Assembly (NCBI GenBank): GCA_965368175.1
Contig: CBDULX010000204.1
Span: 1-5,371 of the forward strand
Direction: 5' to 3'
Source: CBDULX01 sp965368175
GTDB lineage: Bacteria > Pseudomonadota > Gammaproteobacteria > SZUA-229
Length of the DNA: 5,371 nt
In this document: in pieces, positions 1 through 5,270 of the stretch
How the letters are laid out: every line of letters begins with the position of its first letter
Position numbering within the stretch: position 1 is the stretch's first letter
The notes under the pieces: generated by a model
Told to the model about the DNA's origin: nothing
Seen by the model: the letters and a program-made list of their open reading frames with translations, nothing else
Database searches by the model: none
Made by a program: the position numbers and the translations under genes

Positions 1-48
1 GAAGATTCATCATACGGTGTGTTTGTGCAATCTGGATTCCGTTTTTAA
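1..48 (+). CDS. 3' end of a truncated gene, possibly an outer-membrane beta-barrel protein
   Basis: Frame 1 is open from the window edge to a TAA at 46-48 and encodes 15 residues, EDSSYGVFVQSGFRF. The tail alternates hydrophobic/aromatic and polar residues and ends in Phe with another Phe two residues earlier. That resembles the C-terminal beta-signal that the BAM complex recognises on outer-membrane beta-barrel proteins. A strong terminator hairpin begins about 20 bp after the stop, which supports a real plus-strand gene ending here. Fifteen codons are too few to identify a family. The outer-membrane reading is inference from the terminal Phe pattern only, and the rest of the gene lies outside the window. 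Confidence 0.42.
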   Translation, partial: EDSSYGVFVQSGFRF

Positions 49-68
49 TTAACAAAAAAATCGGATTT

Positions 69-100
69 AAAAAACCTGGAGCCAATTCCAGGTTTTTTTT
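69..100 (+). terminator. Rho-independent terminator after the left-edge gene
   Basis: A perfect inverted repeat has arms at 69-80 (six A then CCTGGA) and 87-98 (TCCAGG then six T) around the 6-nt loop GCCAAT. The T run continues to 100, and a second run of T follows at 103-111. The A-rich left arm pairs with the T tract, so the hairpin could also work on the minus strand. It lies about 20 bp after the TAA at 46-48. Confidence 0.85.
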
Positions 101-162
101 GGTTTTTTTTTGGTTATTTATAAGTTTTTTTAAAAAAAATGCATAATAACGGCTTGATTTAT

Positions 163-190
163 TTGTAAAAAGAAAAATAAGAATTATAAT
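163..190 (+). promoter_or_regulatory. Sigma70-type promoter of the H1-like gene
   Basis: A perfect TATAAT lies at 185-190. A weak -35 match, TTGTAA (four of six consensus bases), lies at 163-168, giving a 16-bp spacer. Transcription would start near 197, leaving a leader of about 27 nt before the ATG at 224. Upstream, 125-139 is a T7A8 tract. Such A/T tracts can act as UP elements or bend the DNA, which would suit strong expression. The call rests on motif matching alone. Confidence 0.55.
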
Positions 191-210
191 CTCTGCATTA
201 ACCCGATAAT

Positions 211-214
211 GAGG
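211..214 (+). promoter_or_regulatory. Shine-Dalgarno site that decides the H1-like start
   Basis: GAGG lies 9 nt before the ATG at 224. The alternative in-frame ATG at 209 has no Shine-Dalgarno-like sequence before it and would place this GAGG inside the coding region. The site therefore favours 224 as the start. Confidence 0.65.
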
Positions 215-223
215 ATTAAAAAA

Positions 224-715
224 ATGGCTCGTCCTAAAACCAAGAAGAAAGCAGTTGCTACTAAGAAAAAAGTCGCTGCTAAGAAAAAAGTAGTTGCCAG
301 GAAGAAAGTGGCAACTAAAAAGAAAGTCGCTACTAAGAAAAAAGTAGGGGCTAAAAAGAAAGCATCTGGCGCCAAGAAAAAAGCGTCAGCTGCCAGGAAG
401 AGTGCAGCCGCTGCTAAGAAAAAAGCCGCTGCTGCAAAGAAAAAGGTAGTTGCAGCAAAGAAAAAAGAAGTTGCAAAGCGCGCTGCTGAAGCCAAAAAAC
501 TACTGAAAGATAAAATTTCAGGCGTTCAGTCGGCACTGAAAGCAGCTAAAGATGAGCTGAAAGCAGCAGCCCAGCGTGAACAGGCAATTATGAAGATGGC
601 TGCTGCTAAAGAGCAGGCTGTTGCCAAGTTCGTTGAGAAATGGACCAAACAACAGATGGCCAAAATCGAAAAAGCGCTGAAACCTAAAGCTAAGAAGCGT
701 AAAAAACGTAAGTAA
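224..715 (+). CDS. Histone H1-like / AlgP-like Lys-Ala-rich repeat protein
   Basis: Encodes 163 residues with three visible parts. Residues 7-90 are a run of short repeats, KKK plus three or four small residues (A, V, T, S, G), with only two acidic residues. Residues 90-152 are a likely long amphipathic helix or coiled coil with mixed charge, including FVEKW near 135-140. Residues 153-163 are a basic tail, KPKAKKRKKRK. Lys/Ala repeat proteins of this type (bacterial H1-like proteins; AlgP of Pseudomonas) are thought to bind DNA non-specifically through charge and to affect nucleoid structure or regulation. No globular or enzymatic domain is seen. The first repeats have a 6-residue period and later ones a 7-residue period. 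The ATG at 224 was chosen over 209 because GAGG lies 9 nt before it. The gene has its own promoter and terminator and is convergent with the mob operon. DNA binding is inferred from composition, and an RNA-binding role is also possible. Confidence 0.85.
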   Translation: MARPKTKKKAVATKKKVAAKKKVVARKKVATKKKVATKKKVGAKKKASGAKKKASAARKSAAAAKKKAAAAKKKVVAAKKKEVAKRAAEAKKLLKDKISGVQSALKAAKDELKAAAQREQAIMKMAAAKEQAVAKFVEKWTKQQMAKIEKALKPKAKKRKKRK

Positions 716-742
716 AAACGTTTTACGTAACATTTAGGTGTT

Positions 743-778
743 AAAAAGGCCGCTCTGGCATACAGAGCGGCCTTTTTT
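743..778 (+). terminator. Rho-independent terminator of the H1-like gene, possibly bidirectional
   Basis: A perfect 10-bp GC-rich stem has arms GGCCGCTCTG at 748-757 and CAGAGCGGCC at 763-772 around the loop GCATA. Six T follow at 773-778, and five A precede the stem at 743-747. It starts 28 bp after the TAA at 713-715. The A run gives a T5 tract on the minus strand, so it could also stop transcripts arriving from moeA, although the palindromic element lies between them. Confidence 0.93.
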
Positions 779-793
779 ATTATTTTATATAGA

Positions 794-917
794 TTATTTG
801 CCGCGGAGACACGGAGTACACAGAGAAAAACGTCAATAAGTATATAAACAGTGGAGAGAACTTCACAATACTCTGTGTTCTCCGTGTCTCTGCGGCAAAA
901 ATCTCCGCGGCAAATAA
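794..917. repeat. MITE-like palindromic element with nested inverted repeats
   Basis: Positions 794-809 (TTATTTGCCGCGGAGA) and 902-917 are perfect 16-bp inverted repeats and define a 124-bp unit. Nested inside is a longer imperfect pair, 797-825 against 871-899, matching at 27 of 29 positions, with 45 bp between. Within the left arm, CGGAG or CAGAG recurs at 804, 812 and 821, a period of 8-9 bp. The trinucleotide AGA flanks both ends (791-793 and 918-920), a possible but weak 3-bp target duplication. No open reading frame fits. The unit fills the gap between the H1-like terminator and the moeA stop, which is a neutral site between convergent genes. From memory, similar intergenic palindromes built on GAGACxCGGAG-like words occur in many unrelated bacteria. 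A transposase-dependent MITE is an inference. Confidence 0.72.
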
Positions 918-929
918 AGAATCCGTAAA

Positions 930-2186
930 CTAAATCAAATCGTTAAAAGGCTGCACTTCGACCATGCTACCGGCTTCGATGTTGCCGCTTTCACTCTCTA
1001 AAACAATAAAACAGTTCGCTTTCGACATAGAACTCAACATGTGAGAGCCCTGAATACCGGTAGTGTCGACAATTAATTCACCATTTTCATCCTGTGACAT
1101 AATTCCGCGCTGGAAATCTTTACGACCCGGTCGTTTTTTTAACATGCTGGTGCAACGGGCTTTAAGAACAATAGTTGATGACTGTTTTTCACCTTCCAGC
1201 AAACGGATACTGGGTTGAACAAACTGGTAAAAGGTAGCCATAGCAGAGACAGGGTTACCGGGTAAACCAAAAAACAGCGCATTGCCAATTTTACCGAAGG
1301 CCAGTGGTTTGCCTGGTTTCATGGCAATTTTCCAGAAATTAACCTGGCCAATATCATCCAGAATCTGTTTGATGTAATCCGCTTCACCTACCGATGCACC
1401 TCCGGATGTGATAACAATATCGGCGCAAAGGGCAGCGTCTTTTAATGTGAGTTCGATTTGCTGTTTGATATCGGGTATTACACCCATATCAATCACCTGT
1501 ACGCCCATTTTATGCAACATGCCGAATAATATGTAACGGTTGCTGTCATATATATCACCGGGTTTTAATGTCTGGCCAACACCCTTAAGTTCATCACCAG
1601 TAGAAAAGAAGGCAACCACCGGAGTTCGAACTATTTCCAGTTCAGTTACTCCTACCGAGGCCAGCAGACCCAGTTTGGCAGGTGACAAACGTTCACCTGC
1701 TTTAATAATGATGTCACCCGTTGAAAAATCATCACCAGGATAACGTACATTCTGTCTGGCCTGATGTTCATGGCCAATTTTTATGCTATCACCATTTACC
1801 TGGGCATGTTCCTGCATAACAATGGTGTCTGCACCTTCTGGAACAACAGCTCCAGTCATGATACGCACACATTCACCCTGTTTGACCTGTCCATCGAACG
1901 GTTTTCCCGCGAATGACTTTCCAGTCACTTTCAGTGTTGCTTCACCTGAGGCTGGAATATCCTGACTGTTGATGGCGTAACCATCCATTGCGGAGTTAAT
2001 AAATGGCGGTACATCCATCGGTGAGCAAACATCATTGGCCAGCACACCGCCAATAGCTTCACGAATAGAGACCGAGCGTCTGGTTTTTAATGGTGTAACG
2101 TCCTGTTTAACTTTATCCAGGGCCTGTTCAAAACTGAGAGAGTTGGGGTCGAAGTCATCGTTACCGGATGTTTGTTTAGTTGTCAT
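930..2186 (-). CDS. moeA: Molybdopterin molybdenumtransferase MoeA
   Basis: MoeA inserts molybdate into adenylylated molybdopterin in the cytoplasm to give the molybdenum cofactor. The product is 418 residues from the ATG at 2186, close to the roughly 411 of E. coli MoeA. Family motifs occur in order: NSAMDGYAI (64-72), RIMTGAVVPEGAD (108-120), FSTGDEL (194-200), IYDSN (222-226), TSGGASVGEADY in the molybdopterin-binding domain (260-271), KPGKPLAFG (290-298) and GLPGNPVSA (307-315). Asp68, Thr111, Glu199 and Asp270 align with E. coli Asp59, Thr100, Glu188 and Asp259. The last 90 or so residues fit the C-terminal beta-barrel domain IV. The stop is TAG at 932-930. A GTG at 2195 is an alternative start that adds three residues and overlaps the mobB stop by 4 bp (GTGA). 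Neither start has a clear Shine-Dalgarno site, so ATG is preferred and translation is probably coupled to mobB. It is the last gene of the mobA-mobB-moeA operon. Confidence 0.96.
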   Translation of the reverse strand: MTTKQTSGNDDFDPNSLSFEQALDKVKQDVTPLKTRRSVSIREAIGGVLANDVCSPMDVPPFINSAMDGYAINSQDIPASGEATLKVTGKSFAGKPFDGQVKQGECVRIMTGAVVPEGADTIVMQEHAQVNGDSIKIGHEHQARQNVRYPGDDFSTGDIIIKAGERLSPAKLGLLASVGVTELEIVRTPVVAFFSTGDELKGVGQTLKPGDIYDSNRYILFGMLHKMGVQVIDMGVIPDIKQQIELTLKDAALCADIVITSGGASVGEADYIKQILDDIGQVNFWKIAMKPGKPLAFGKIGNALFFGLPGNPVSAMATFYQFVQPSIRLLEGEKQSSTIVLKARCTSMLKKRPGRKDFQRGIMSQDENGELIVDTTGIQGSHMLSSMSKANCFIVLESESGNIEAGSMVEVQPFNDLI

Positions 2187-2191
2187 GGTAA

Positions 2192-2716
2192 TCACTGTTG
2201 TTGGGTCAGTTGGAGTACAAATTCTGCAATTTGATGTGGTTTGTTGATATCCACTTGCGGAATGTCCGGAATTTTATCGAGTTGTCCATCATGGGCAATG
2301 GCGATGATATTTTTATCATCCGGAAATAATAAAGGTTTACCCAGTGAGGGTCGATGCAGTTCTATTTTAGGGTAGTTCCAGTGTTTGAATCCTTCCACCA
2401 GTACCAGATCGGTTTTATCCGGCTGGATATGACTTAATATGTCCTGTAAGTCTGGCTCCTGTTCCTGTTCGTGCTCAATCATGATGGCTGTTCTGCGACT
2501 GGAGCAAATAATCATGGGTGAAGCACCGGATTGTCGCAATTGATAACTGTCTTTACCTGGCTTGTCCACGTCAAAATCATGGTGTGCATGTTTTATCATG
2601 GCAACACGAAGGCCTTTATCACGCAGGATGGGTAAAATCTTTACCAGCAATGTAGTTTTTCCTGTACCACTGAAGGCAGCAAAGCCAATAATGGGTTTTG
2701 AAAATTCAATACTCAT
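2192..2716 (-). CDS. mobB: Molybdopterin-guanine dinucleotide biosynthesis adapter protein MobB
   Basis: MobB is a small cytoplasmic GTP-binding protein that interacts with MobA and MoeA and stimulates, but is not strictly required for, guanine-dinucleotide cofactor formation. The product is 174 residues, the usual family length. A P-loop AFSGTGKTT lies at 14-22. The MobB signature IKHAHHDFDVDKPGKDS lies at 41-57, with a QSGA at 62-65. A Walker B-like strand DLVLVEGFK lies at 103-111. The ATG overlaps the mobA stop by 4 bp (ATGA at 2716-2713), and the TGA at 2194-2192 abuts or overlaps the moeA start, so all three genes are probably translationally coupled. Only a weak GGA is visible upstream as a ribosome site. 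There is no sign of damage. Confidence 0.95.
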   Translation of the reverse strand: MSIEFSKPIIGFAAFSGTGKTTLLVKILPILRDKGLRVAMIKHAHHDFDVDKPGKDSYQLRQSGASPMIICSSRRTAIMIEHEQEQEPDLQDILSHIQPDKTDLVLVEGFKHWNYPKIELHRPSLGKPLLFPDDKNIIAIAHDGQLDKIPDIPQVDINKPHQIAEFVLQLTQQQ

Positions 2717-3297
2717 TTCATATCGTCCGCTGTATTGAAATTATGGAATCGGTCTGCCTGATCGGAAAAATCACAGATTGCAGGATCCAGCTGCAGGAAA
2801 AAATCATGGACCTTGCGTTTACCTGCCGCAAGAAAGTCGATCAGCGGTTGTTGTTCATTGCAATGGATCATGGCAAACAGGGGCTGTATCCTTTTGCCAT
2901 CATGACAAATCGCTGTGCTTTTATGTTCGTTTTTCATACAGCTAAATAATCGATTTACCAGATTTTGCGGTAGTTTGGGTGAATCGCAGGGTAAGCAGAG
3001 TAAATATTCATGTTTACACTGCAACATAGCGGACAAAATTCCTGCTAGTGGGCCCTGGTAATCATCCAGCGTGTCACTGACTACGGGATAACCATAACCC
3101 TGATAGTTTGTAATATTACGATTGGCATTAATCATTATATCGGCACTGACTTTATCCAGTTCCGATAGAATATGTTCAATTAGAGGTTTTCCCTCCCATT
3201 CGATCAGGCCCTTGTCCTGCCCGGACATGCGGGTACCCCGACCACCGGCAAGAATGACTGTGCAGAATGTTAACTTTTGATTCATCGAATATGGCAT
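2713..3297 (-). CDS. mobA: Molybdenum cofactor guanylyltransferase MobA
   Basis: MobA transfers GMP from GTP to Mo-molybdopterin, giving the bis-MGD cofactor used by DMSO-reductase-family enzymes. The product is 194 residues, matching E. coli MobA. It shows the nucleotidyltransferase signature LAGGRGTRM at 16-24, followed by QDKGL with the conserved Lys29. DDYQGPLAGI lies at 78-87. CLPCDSP lies at 101-107, where Asp105 corresponds to the Mg-binding Asp101 of E. coli. The C-terminal NFNTADD lies at 186-192. It is the first gene of the minus-strand operon and overlaps mobB by 4 bp. The ATG at 3297 is used here. A second ATG at 3285 would remove four residues and start closer to the conserved core, and neither has a good Shine-Dalgarno site. 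The gene diverges from xerD across an 86-bp spacer. Confidence 0.95.
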   Translation of the reverse strand: MPYSMNQKLTFCTVILAGGRGTRMSGQDKGLIEWEGKPLIEHILSELDKVSADIMINANRNITNYQGYGYPVVSDTLDDYQGPLAGILSAMLQCKHEYLLCLPCDSPKLPQNLVNRLFSCMKNEHKSTAICHDGKRIQPLFAMIHCNEQQPLIDFLAAGKRKVHDFFLQLDPAICDFSDQADRFHNFNTADDMK

Positions 3298-3316
3298 TAT
3301 CGGTTCTGGATGACAA

Positions 3317-3325
3317 ATTTTAACA
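3317..3325 (-). promoter_or_regulatory. Candidate extended -10 promoter for the mobA operon
   Basis: Read on the minus strand, this segment is TGTTAAAAT: TAAAAT (five of six -10 bases) preceded by TG one base upstream, the extended -10 arrangement. Transcription would start near 3310, about 12 nt before the ATG at 3297. No convincing -35 lies 16-18 bp upstream, so the call is tentative. Confidence 0.3.
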
Positions 3326-3326
3326 C

Positions 3327-3361
3327 AGCCGAATTATGAACGACTCTATAACAACTCGGCT
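3327..3361. repeat. Imperfect inverted repeat between mobA and xerD
   Basis: AGCCGAATT at 3327-3335 and AACTCGGCT at 3353-3361 are inverted repeats matching at eight of nine positions, with 17 bp between. They lie within the 86-bp divergent spacer. The left arm is next to the candidate mobA -10, and a TATAAC that could serve xerD lies between the arms at 3347-3352. This is a possible operator or a chance dyad. No known regulator consensus is recognised. Confidence 0.35.
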
Positions 3362-3383
3362 TTGATTAAACTCAATTAGCACT

Positions 3384-4304
3384 ATGGCAAAATCAGATCA
3401 GTTAAGCGCATCGGAACAGCAACTGCTGGAACAGTTTATCGATGCCCTGTGGATGGAAAAAGGCCTGTCTGAAAATACTCTGGCGGCCTATCGAAATGAT
3501 ATTGCCAGTTATGCACTGTGGCTGGCCGATAACAGCAGTCATTTATTACGGGCCGGCGATAGTGATATCCAGCAATATCTGGCTCATTGTTTTGAGCAAG
3601 GCAGTAAAAATCGTTCGGCGGCACGCCTGTTATCCAGTTTACGACAGTTTTATGCTTATCAGGTAAGGGAGCAGCGCTTACAGGCAGATCCTACAGCACT
3701 TGTGGAAGCCCCCAAGCCGGAAAAACCCCTGCCGAAAACCCTGAGCGAACAACAGGTGGTTGATCTGTTAAACGCCGCGGATGTGTCCGAGCCACTGGGT
3801 ATGCGTGATCGTGCCATGCTGGAAATACTTTATGCCACAGGACTCAGGGTGAGTGAACTGGTAGGACTGACGATGTCTCAGGTTTCGATGGATCCTGGCG
3901 TGGTTCGCATCATCGGTAAGGGCGGCAAGGAACGACTGGTGCCATTGGGGGAAGAGGCCCTGGGCTGGTTGCAAACTTATCTTAAACAGGGACGACCGGA
4001 TTTAATGCAGTTGAAACCAGCGTGTAATACCATCTTTGTTACCAATCGCGGCCGAGGCATGACTCGTCAGGCTTTCTGGTATTTGATTAAACGTTATGCT
4101 GTTCTGGTGGGTATGCCGGTTGAAAATCTGTCACCTCACACCCTGCGCCATGCCTTTGCGACCCATTTGCTCAATCACGGTGCAGATTTAAGGGTGGTGC
4201 AGATGCTGCTGGGTCATAGTGATATATCAACCACTCAGATTTACACACATGTGGCCGACCAGCGGTTGAAATCCCTGTATCATAAGCATCATCCACGGGC
4301 CTGA
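3384..4304 (+). CDS. xerD: Site-specific tyrosine recombinase XerD
   Basis: XerD acts with XerC, under FtsK control, at the dif site to resolve chromosome dimers before cell division. The product is 306 residues against 298 in E. coli. The N-terminal SAM-like core-binding domain spans about 12-97 (FIDALWMEKGLSENTLAAYR at 18-37). The catalytic domain spans about 118-300. Catalytic residues visible are Arg155 in ATGLRVSEL, the hairpin Lys in GKGGKER (178-184), His252 and Arg255 in PHTLRHAFATHLL, His278 in LLGHSD, and the nucleophile Tyr287 in TTQIYTHV. The end, HHPRA, is the XerD-type tail, which with LSPHTLRHAFATHLLNHGAD favours XerD over XerC. The ATG at 3384 is the only good start, since an in-frame TGA lies at 3363-3365. 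No Shine-Dalgarno site is evident. dsbC follows 119 bp downstream, as in E. coli, supporting orthology rather than a phage or integron integrase. Confidence 0.97.
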   Translation: MAKSDQLSASEQQLLEQFIDALWMEKGLSENTLAAYRNDIASYALWLADNSSHLLRAGDSDIQQYLAHCFEQGSKNRSAARLLSSLRQFYAYQVREQRLQADPTALVEAPKPEKPLPKTLSEQQVVDLLNAADVSEPLGMRDRAMLEILYATGLRVSELVGLTMSQVSMDPGVVRIIGKGGKERLVPLGEEALGWLQTYLKQGRPDLMQLKPACNTIFVTNRGRGMTRQAFWYLIKRYAVLVGMPVENLSPHTLRHAFATHLLNHGADLRVVQMLLGHSDISTTQIYTHVADQRLKSLYHKHHPRA

Positions 4305-4312
4305 TTGACCAG

Positions 4313-4326
4313 GAACAAACTTGTTC
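4313..4326. repeat. Perfect short palindrome just after xerD
   Basis: GAACAA and TTGTTC flank a 2-nt centre (AC), giving a 14-bp dyad that starts 9 bp after the xerD stop. It lies between TTGACC (4305-4310) and CAGAAT (4328-4333), which have -35/-10-like spacing of 17 bp, so it could be an operator within a weak promoter for dsbC. It lacks the T tract of a terminator. No regulator is assigned. Confidence 0.35.
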
Positions 4327-4369
4327 GCAGAATTTCGGGAATATCTGCCCTAAATGGGCGGGAATTAAT

Positions 4370-4375
4370 TATAAT
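4370..4375 (+). promoter_or_regulatory. Candidate -10 box for dsbC
   Basis: A perfect TATAAT lies 48 bp before the dsbC ATG, so transcription would start near 4382 with a leader of about 42 nt. No good -35 lies 16-18 bp upstream. The matching region instead holds a small hairpin, GCCC/GGGC, at 4347-4359. It suggests that dsbC can be transcribed independently of xerD, but read-through from xerD is also possible because no terminator separates them. Confidence 0.4.
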
Positions 4376-4423
4376 ACTGCCGGTCTATTGTTTAGCCCAA
4401 AATCCAGAGAGACTATTCACATT

Positions 4424-5158
4424 ATGAGATATGTATTAATCAGTATCATGTCCCTGTTCCTTAGCAGCCAGACTGTTATGGCGGAAGAGGCAAATAAATC
4501 CGGGGATAAAGATATTCAGGAGCTACAGCTGGCCCTGTTAAAGAATATGCCCCAGGCAGCGGGTGCAACCATCAAAGCGACACCTATTGAAGGAATATAT
4601 GAGGTCCTGACCGGCCCCCAGATACTTTATATGACCAAAGATGCTCGTTTTGTAATTGATGGCGACATGTTCGATCTGCATAAGCGCGTTAATCTGACCG
4701 AAGACACTCGATCCATTATACGTAAAAGTGAACTGGATAAACTGGGTGAAACCAATATGCTGGTTTACAAGCCCAGGGGTGATGTGAAACATACCATCAC
4801 GGTGTTTACCGATATTTATTGTCCTTATTGCCGTCGTTTGCATGAGGAAATGAAAGATTATATGGCCGGTGGTGTAAAAGTACGTTATGTGTTCCTGCCA
4901 TTCAAAGGTAAACGCAGTTACGACACCTCTGTCAGTGTATGGTGTGCCAAGAATCCACAACAGGCACTGGACAAAGCCAAAGCCGGTGAAGAAGTGGAAG
5001 CTAAAACCTGCGAAAACCCCATCGAACAGCATCGTGCCCTGGCACAGGCTATTGGTATTCGTGGAACACCGGCCATTATGTATGAAAATGGCATGCTCAA
5101 TCCTGGCTATGCGCCGGCTAATAAGGTGATTGAGCAACTGGAATCGCTGGGTTTGTAA
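4424..5158 (+). CDS. dsbC: Periplasmic thiol:disulfide isomerase DsbC
   Basis: DsbC is a V-shaped periplasmic homodimer that shuffles wrong disulfides and is kept reduced by DsbD. The product is 244 residues against 236 in E. coli. Residues 1-20 form a signal peptide: MR, a hydrophobic core VLISIMSLFL, and cleavage after VMA before EE. An N-terminal dimerisation domain spans about 25-95, then a linker helix leads to a thioredoxin fold. The active site is CPYC, Cys133-Cys136, in FTDIYCPYCRRLH. The cis-proline loop is GTP at 214-216. Cys174 and Cys196 are 22 residues apart, exactly like the structural Cys141-Cys163 pair of E. coli DsbC. From memory, DsbG lacks that pair, so DsbC is preferred even though CPYC, rather than CGYC, is the DsbG-type motif. 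The ATG at 4424 has AGAGAGA 11 nt upstream and starts a clean signal peptide. A TTG at 4388 would add 12 residues before the signal and is rejected. Confidence 0.94.
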   Translation: MRYVLISIMSLFLSSQTVMAEEANKSGDKDIQELQLALLKNMPQAAGATIKATPIEGIYEVLTGPQILYMTKDARFVIDGDMFDLHKRVNLTEDTRSIIRKSELDKLGETNMLVYKPRGDVKHTITVFTDIYCPYCRRLHEEMKDYMAGGVKVRYVFLPFKGKRSYDTSVSVWCAKNPQQALDKAKAGEEVEAKTCENPIEQHRALAQAIGIRGTPAIMYENGMLNPGYAPANKVIEQLESLGL

Positions 5159-5164
5159 TTTGAT

Positions 5165-5192
5165 GATGGGGCGTAAGCCCCATTGTTGTTTT
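5165..5192 (+). terminator. Probable terminator of dsbC
   Basis: ATGGGGC (5166-5172) and GCCCCAT (5177-5183) form a perfect 7-bp stem around the GTAA loop, 7 bp after the dsbC stop. The T-rich tail TTGTTGTTTT is interrupted by G, so it is weaker than the other two terminators in the window. Confidence 0.65.
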
Positions 5193-5238
5193 CAGATTTT
5201 CTATTTGTTAAATATTTTTACTCTCTGAAAGACTGGTT

Positions 5239-5252
5239 TCGCCCGCTGGCGA
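5239..5252. repeat. Small GC-rich hairpin next to the tandem repeat
   Basis: TCGCC (5239-5243) and GGCGA (5248-5252) flank the 4-nt loop CGCT. It lies 18 bp before the first 47-bp repeat unit and may form part of the same repetitive intergenic element. It has no T tract, so it is not a terminator on the plus strand. Confidence 0.4.
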
Positions 5253-5270
5253 GTGATTTATGTTTTCATC

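Noticed and set aside
209..223. Alternative start of the H1-like gene at the ATG at 209.
   Set aside because: It has no Shine-Dalgarno site, whereas GAGG lies 9 nt before the ATG at 224. The shorter form also starts with the more typical MARPKTKKK.
184..495. Minus-strand open frame of 103 codons rich in Phe, Ala and Leu opposite the H1-like gene.
   Set aside because: It is the mirror of the AAG/AAA and GCT/GCA repeat codons of the real gene. It would run back through the promoter, and it has no family resemblance.
794..917. CRISPR array made of the CGGAG-containing repeats.
   Set aside because: Arms are inverted, not direct. There are no evenly spaced repeats with unique spacers, and no cas genes.
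3384..4304. Integron or phage integrase, or a mobile island, because of the tyrosine recombinase.
   Set aside because: The sequence is XerD-like throughout, with the HHPRA end, and dsbC follows as in E. coli. No attachment site or cargo genes are visible.
4313..4326. LexA/SOS box in GAACAAACTTGTTC.
   Set aside because: The Gram-positive-type SOS box has GAAC-N4-GTTC, while here the gap is six bases. Gammaproteobacterial LexA boxes have the CTG...CAG form.
4388..4423. TTG start extending dsbC by 12 residues.
   Set aside because: It would put polar residues before a clean signal peptide and overlap the likely transcript start. The ATG at 4424 has a purine-rich site upstream.
4538..5137. Long minus-strand open frame (199 codons) opposite dsbC.
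   Set aside because: dsbC has clear motifs on the plus strand, including the signal peptide, CPYC and cis-Pro. The antisense frame shows no recognisable domain or promoter.
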